Below, one piece after another: positions 32,502 to 35,362 of a DNA stretch of 35,362 bases. The position numbers and the translations under genes are program-made. Location: NCBI GenBank assembly GCA_964476445.1, contig CAYZAK010000015.1, forward strand, positions 1-35,362, written 5' to 3'. Within the stretch, counting starts at the first letter, position 1; each line of letters starts with the position of its first letter. The notes under the pieces were generated by a model. The model made no database searches. It was not told the DNA's origin and saw only the letters and a program-made list of their open reading frames with translations. The DNA comes from CAYZAK01 sp964476445 (lineage in GTDB: Bacteria; CG03; SLGR01; JAGXOG01).

Positions 32502-33974
32502 ATGAAATTTAAAATTAAATATTTAATACTTATATTAGTTCTTGCTATTAGTTTTAGCGGAGTTGTATTTACCAGTTCTTTTGCCTGGCATGTCAATACT
32601 CGGGAATCGGTTCCGTACTATAATTATATTATGGGTAGAATATACTTAAAGCAGGGTAATTTTAACAGGGCACTTATAAATCTTGAGAGAGCCGCAGAAT
32701 ATTTTAAATACGATTGGGATATAAACTGGGATTTACTGCGTCTGTATTATGTAACAGGAAATTACGCTAAAGGTATTGAAGTAGCCGGACGTCTATTGTC
32801 TGAAAAACCGGAAGATGTTGAACTAAGAGAATTGCTCGGTGAAATGTATGTTCAAAGCGGTCGACCCAAAAAAGCTATACGGTTTTATAAATATCTTTTA
32901 GAGCAGTTTCCAAAAAATAATACTTACAGGAAAGAGCTGGGCAGACTGTACCGGAAAAACAACCAATCCCAACAGGCTTTAAAGATATACCTTGAAGCTT
33001 TTAAAAAAGAGCCTGACAATACAGTTCTCCGTCTTTCTATAGCTGATATATATCTAGAATTAGATAAACCTCGGGCAGCTATTAAAAATTACTTAGAAAG
33101 CATTAACTACGGGGCCGATGAAAATGAGATGTACAGACAGGTAGCCCAGATATATAATTTTAAGGGGGAGAGAAAAAAAGCCATAAATTATGTAAATAGA
33201 ATTTTAGATAACGATCCGGATAATATTGAAGTACTATATTTATTATCACATATATATGAGGAATGGGAGCGTTATAGTCAGGCTGAACAGGTACTTAAAA
33301 GAATAGTTGATATAACATCAGAAAGTCACTCTGCCCTTATAAGGCTAGGCACCTTATATACTGCCTCTGAAGAATACGGTAAAGCGATAGATGTATTTGA
33401 ACAGTTAACTACTAAATACCCAGATGATTTTTCAGGTTGGTATTATCTGGGACTAACTTACGAGTACACGGAAGATTATTTGCAGGCAGCAGAAACTTAT
33501 AAAAAAGCCGTCTCCATAAGGGATGATGACCGTGTTTTTTTTAGATTAGGCGTGGTTTATGATCAGCTTGATAATAAGGAAAAAATGTACGAGATGCTAA
33601 AAAAAACAATACAGATTAATCCCGAGCACGACAGAGCCTTAAATTATCTAGGTTATACAATGGCTGAAGCCGAAAAAAATTTAGAGAAAGCGGAAGAATA
33701 TATTCTAAGAGCTTTGGGATTTGAGCCGGAGAATGAAGCCTATATCGACAGTTTAGGATGGGTTTATTATCAGCAGGGAAGATTTAAAGAGGCCCTGGAA
33801 AAATTAAAAAGAGCTGCAAGTGACAGTAAAGATCCGGTAATACTGGAACATTTGGGGGATGCCTATAAGAAATTAAATTTTAACAGTAAGGCCAAAGAAT
33901 CTTACCGGAAAGCGTTAAAAAACGATCCAAAAAATAAAGAATTAAAACAAAAAATAGAAGAGCTGGTCAATTGA
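32502..33974 (+). CDS. Exported TPR-repeat protein
   Basis: A 490-residue protein with an N-terminal signal (hydrophobic 7-24, likely cleavage after SFA at residue 28) and then tetratricopeptide repeats over almost its whole length. About eleven units are recognisable, for example NYIMGRIYLKQGNFNRALIN, KELGRLYRKNNQSQQALKIY and DSLGWVYYQQGRFKEALEKL. TPR arrays are protein-binding scaffolds; the partner is unknown. It precedes a LolB-like lipoprotein gene and overlaps it by TTGA, so an envelope or lipoprotein-sorting role is plausible but unproven. A -10-like TATACT ends ten bases before the ATG and no Shine-Dalgarno is seen. Confidence 0.85.
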   Translation: MKFKIKYLILILVLAISFSGVVFTSSFAWHVNTRESVPYYNYIMGRIYLKQGNFNRALINLERAAEYFKYDWDINWDLLRLYYVTGNYAKGIEVAGRLLSEKPEDVELRELLGEMYVQSGRPKKAIRFYKYLLEQFPKNNTYRKELGRLYRKNNQSQQALKIYLEAFKKEPDNTVLRLSIADIYLELDKPRAAIKNYLESINYGADENEMYRQVAQIYNFKGERKKAINYVNRILDNDPDNIEVLYLLSHIYEEWERYSQAEQVLKRIVDITSESHSALIRLGTLYTASEEYGKAIDVFEQLTTKYPDDFSGWYYLGLTYEYTEDYLQAAETYKKAVSIRDDDRVFFRLGVVYDQLDNKEKMYEMLKKTIQINPEHDRALNYLGYTMAEAEKNLEKAEEYILRALGFEPENEAYIDSLGWVYYQQGRFKEALEKLKRAASDSKDPVILEHLGDAYKKLNFNSKAKESYRKALKNDPKNKELKQKIEELVN

Positions 33975-34450
33975 AAAAGTATATATACTTAATTTTTATT
34001 TTGGTAATTGCTATTACAACTGCCTGCGGCCCTAAAATCCCTCATCCGGGTGAGATAGAACTCAACGGACATTTAGATATGAAAATTTATGATGAAACTG
34101 GGATAATGTTAGACCGGGTAAGTGGTATTTTTAAAGTTGATGGCCCAAAAAATCAGTTGTCCATGTTTTTGGATAATAGAGCCGGCATACCCATAGGGCA
34201 TGTGGTAGTACGGGACGGAGACATCTCTGGAGAAGGATTATCTTTTGTAGAAGAGTTTAGTGAAATATTTAAATTTTGGCCGTATATATTCGGTATAGGT
34301 GCGGATGAAATACCGGGAAAGTATTCATACAGGGATATTGAGATAGAATATATAGATGGTTATCAGAAAGGGGGAGGGGAGTACGCAAAAACGGTGAATT
34401 TGAAGATGCCAGACGGAATTATAAAGTTAGATATTAAATATGAAAATTAA
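33971..34450 (+). CDS. Small outer-membrane-type lipoprotein, LolB-like
   Basis: A 159-residue lipoprotein. The signal peptide ends in a lipobox ITTAC with the acylated cysteine at residue 19. The mature part is rich in short beta strands with alternating charge (ELNGHLDMKIYDE, SGIFKVDGP, QLSMFLDNRAG), compatible with a LolB/LolA-like open barrel. Sequence similarity alone would not identify it. The LolB suggestion comes from its place directly upstream of ispE, as lolB is in Proteobacteria. The start is TTG, overlapping the TPR gene stop (TTGA), and it overlaps ispE by 11 bases. Confidence 0.6.
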   Translation: MKKYIYLIFILVIAITTACGPKIPHPGEIELNGHLDMKIYDETGIMLDRVSGIFKVDGPKNQLSMFLDNRAGIPIGHVVVRDGDISGEGLSFVEEFSEIFKFWPYIFGIGADEIPGKYSYRDIEIEYIDGYQKGGGEYAKTVNLKMPDGIIKLDIKYEN

Positions 34451-35270
34451 AGCTCCGGCAAAGATAAATATTTTTCTTAACGTCGGAGAAGAACGTGAAG
34501 ATAAATTTCATGAATTGAGGACTATTATGGTTAAAGTCGGTCTTTGCGACAGTATCACTTTAAAGAAAAATAAAAATATAAAAATAGAAGGTATGGATTG
34601 GCTCAAAGATAAAAAGAACCTTGCCTATCGGGCCGCCGTTGAACTTCAAAATTACTCCGGTATTAAAAAAGGATGCTTGATCGAGATAGAAAAACTTATT
34701 CCCTCCGGGGCCGGTTTGGGCGGGGGCTCTTCGGACGCTGCTGCGGTTTTAAAAGGTTTAAATAAATTATGGGATTTAAATTATAAAGATGAAGACCTAG
34801 AAAATATAGGACAAAAGCTGGGAAGTGATGTTAACTTTTTCTTATATACCGGCGGCGGATTAGCGATGGGACGGGGGGAAAAAATAATACCCTTAAAAAC
34901 TAAAAGAGAATTAGCTCAAAAAGTTTTATTAATATATCCGGATATTGAATTATCAACACAAAAAATCTACAATGCCTATCCCGGCGGCGATTTGACAGGA
35001 AAAGAAGAGTTGAATACAATCATAAAAAATTACCGTTCCGGAAACTGGCCGGATATTTTAAGTAATGATCTGGAAGAAACTGTTTTCCGGGAGTATCCGG
35101 TTTTAAAGGATATAAAGCATCGGCTTATAAACTGGGGATTGAAACCTTTATTGTCCGGCAGCGGCTCTTCAATATTTGCACTTTTTTCGGATATTGAAAA
35201 GGCAGAATCGGTAAAGTCCATAATGGACGAAGATTTTGGGTATAGCACCTGGATACTTAAAGTTTTATAG
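34440..35270 (+). CDS. ispE: 4-(cytidine 5'-diphospho)-2-C-methyl-D-erythritol kinase
   Basis: GHMP kinase that phosphorylates the 2-hydroxyl of CDP-ME in the MEP pathway of isoprenoid synthesis. The 276 residues are normal length. Visible are APAKINIFLNV at 5-15 with the catalytic lysine K8, the ATP-binding glycine loop PSGAGLGGGSSDAA near 88-101, GSDVNFFLYTGG with catalytic D130, and the C-terminal LLSGSGSSIFALF. It shows that the cell uses the MEP pathway. It is followed 17 bases later by tRNA-Gln, probably on the same transcript. Confidence 0.95.
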   Translation: MKIKAPAKINIFLNVGEEREDKFHELRTIMVKVGLCDSITLKKNKNIKIEGMDWLKDKKNLAYRAAVELQNYSGIKKGCLIEIEKLIPSGAGLGGGSSDAAAVLKGLNKLWDLNYKDEDLENIGQKLGSDVNFFLYTGGGLAMGRGEKIIPLKTKRELAQKVLLIYPDIELSTQKIYNAYPGGDLTGKEELNTIIKNYRSGNWPDILSNDLEETVFREYPVLKDIKHRLINWGLKPLLSGSGSSIFALFSDIEKAESVKSIMDEDFGYSTWILKVL

Positions 35271-35287
35271 AAAAATTTAATTTTTGC

Positions 35288-35362
35288 TGGGGAGTAGCCA
35301 AGCGGCAAGGCACCGGGTTTTGGTCCCGGGACTCGTAGGTTCGAATCCTGCCTCCCCAGCCA
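35288..35362 (+). tRNA. tRNA-Gln (TTG)
   Basis: A 75-base cloverleaf with encoded CCA that ends exactly at the window edge. The acceptor stem TGGGGAG pairs with CTCCCCA and the discriminator is G. The anticodon stem CCGGG/CCCGG encloses loop TTTTGGT with anticodon TTG at 35320-35322. T-arm TTCGAAT is standard. The order ispE, tRNA-Gln is the one seen in many Proteobacteria, where prs usually follows. Confidence 0.95.

Overview
The window reads as chromosome of a strictly anaerobic, low-GC (about 40% by eye, not computed) bacterium. The cell is probably diderm: there is a TolC-type outer-membrane channel with an RND pump, a LolB-like lipoprotein and an MltB-like lytic transglycosylase. I cannot place the phylum. 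Transcription-unit-initial genes lack Shine-Dalgarno sequences, which argues against an ordinary Firmicute.

Region 1 (1-464): the edge of an IS30-family element, with its terminal repeat and transposase N-terminus, followed by a roughly 300-base AT-rich spacer. The spacer carries a promoter and a Rex operator.

Region 2 (465-18192): one 23-gene, roughly 17.6-kb polycistron with no gap longer than 15 bases. It encodes the NADH/NAD+ sensor Rex; a sulfhydrogenase-type diaphorase pair (HydB, HydG); a polyferredoxin; a membrane-bound group 4 [NiFe]-hydrogenase core with intact Ni-ligand cysteines; a complete Mrp Na+/H+ antiporter set (MrpA split in two, then B to G); a NuoI-like ferredoxin subunit; the C-terminal maturation protease; and HypA, F, C, D and E, but not HypB. 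A bidirectional hairpin terminator closes it. The simplest reading is a redox-regulated H2-evolving (or reversible) complex that links ferredoxin and/or NAD(P)H oxidation to proton reduction and ion pumping. The genes for its own regulator and nearly all of its maturation factors are on the same transcript.

Region 3 (18188-23372): housekeeping and envelope genes. These are mazG, an initiator tRNA with its own promoter and terminator, a stand-alone MshEN-like domain, and a minus-strand unit tRNA-Leu, PilB/GspE ATPase, zinc-ribbon/GAF/HD-GYP-like protein and LPG-synthase-type membrane protein.

Region 4 (23416-30263): an MltB-like transglycosylase divergent from a TetR-controlled tripartite efflux operon (tetR, tolC, adaptor, RND pump) that has a perfect 18-bp operator at the transcription start.

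Region 5 (30264-35362): a DinG-type Fe-S helicase with an unexplained perfect palindrome at its promoter, then a TPR protein, a LolB-like lipoprotein, ispE and tRNA-Gln, an arrangement familiar from Proteobacteria.

The most novel feature is the hybrid hydrogenase operon. Also notable are the 24-bp in-frame repeat array inside hypF, the efflux adaptor without an alpha-hairpin, and the systematic absence of Shine-Dalgarno sequences at first genes.
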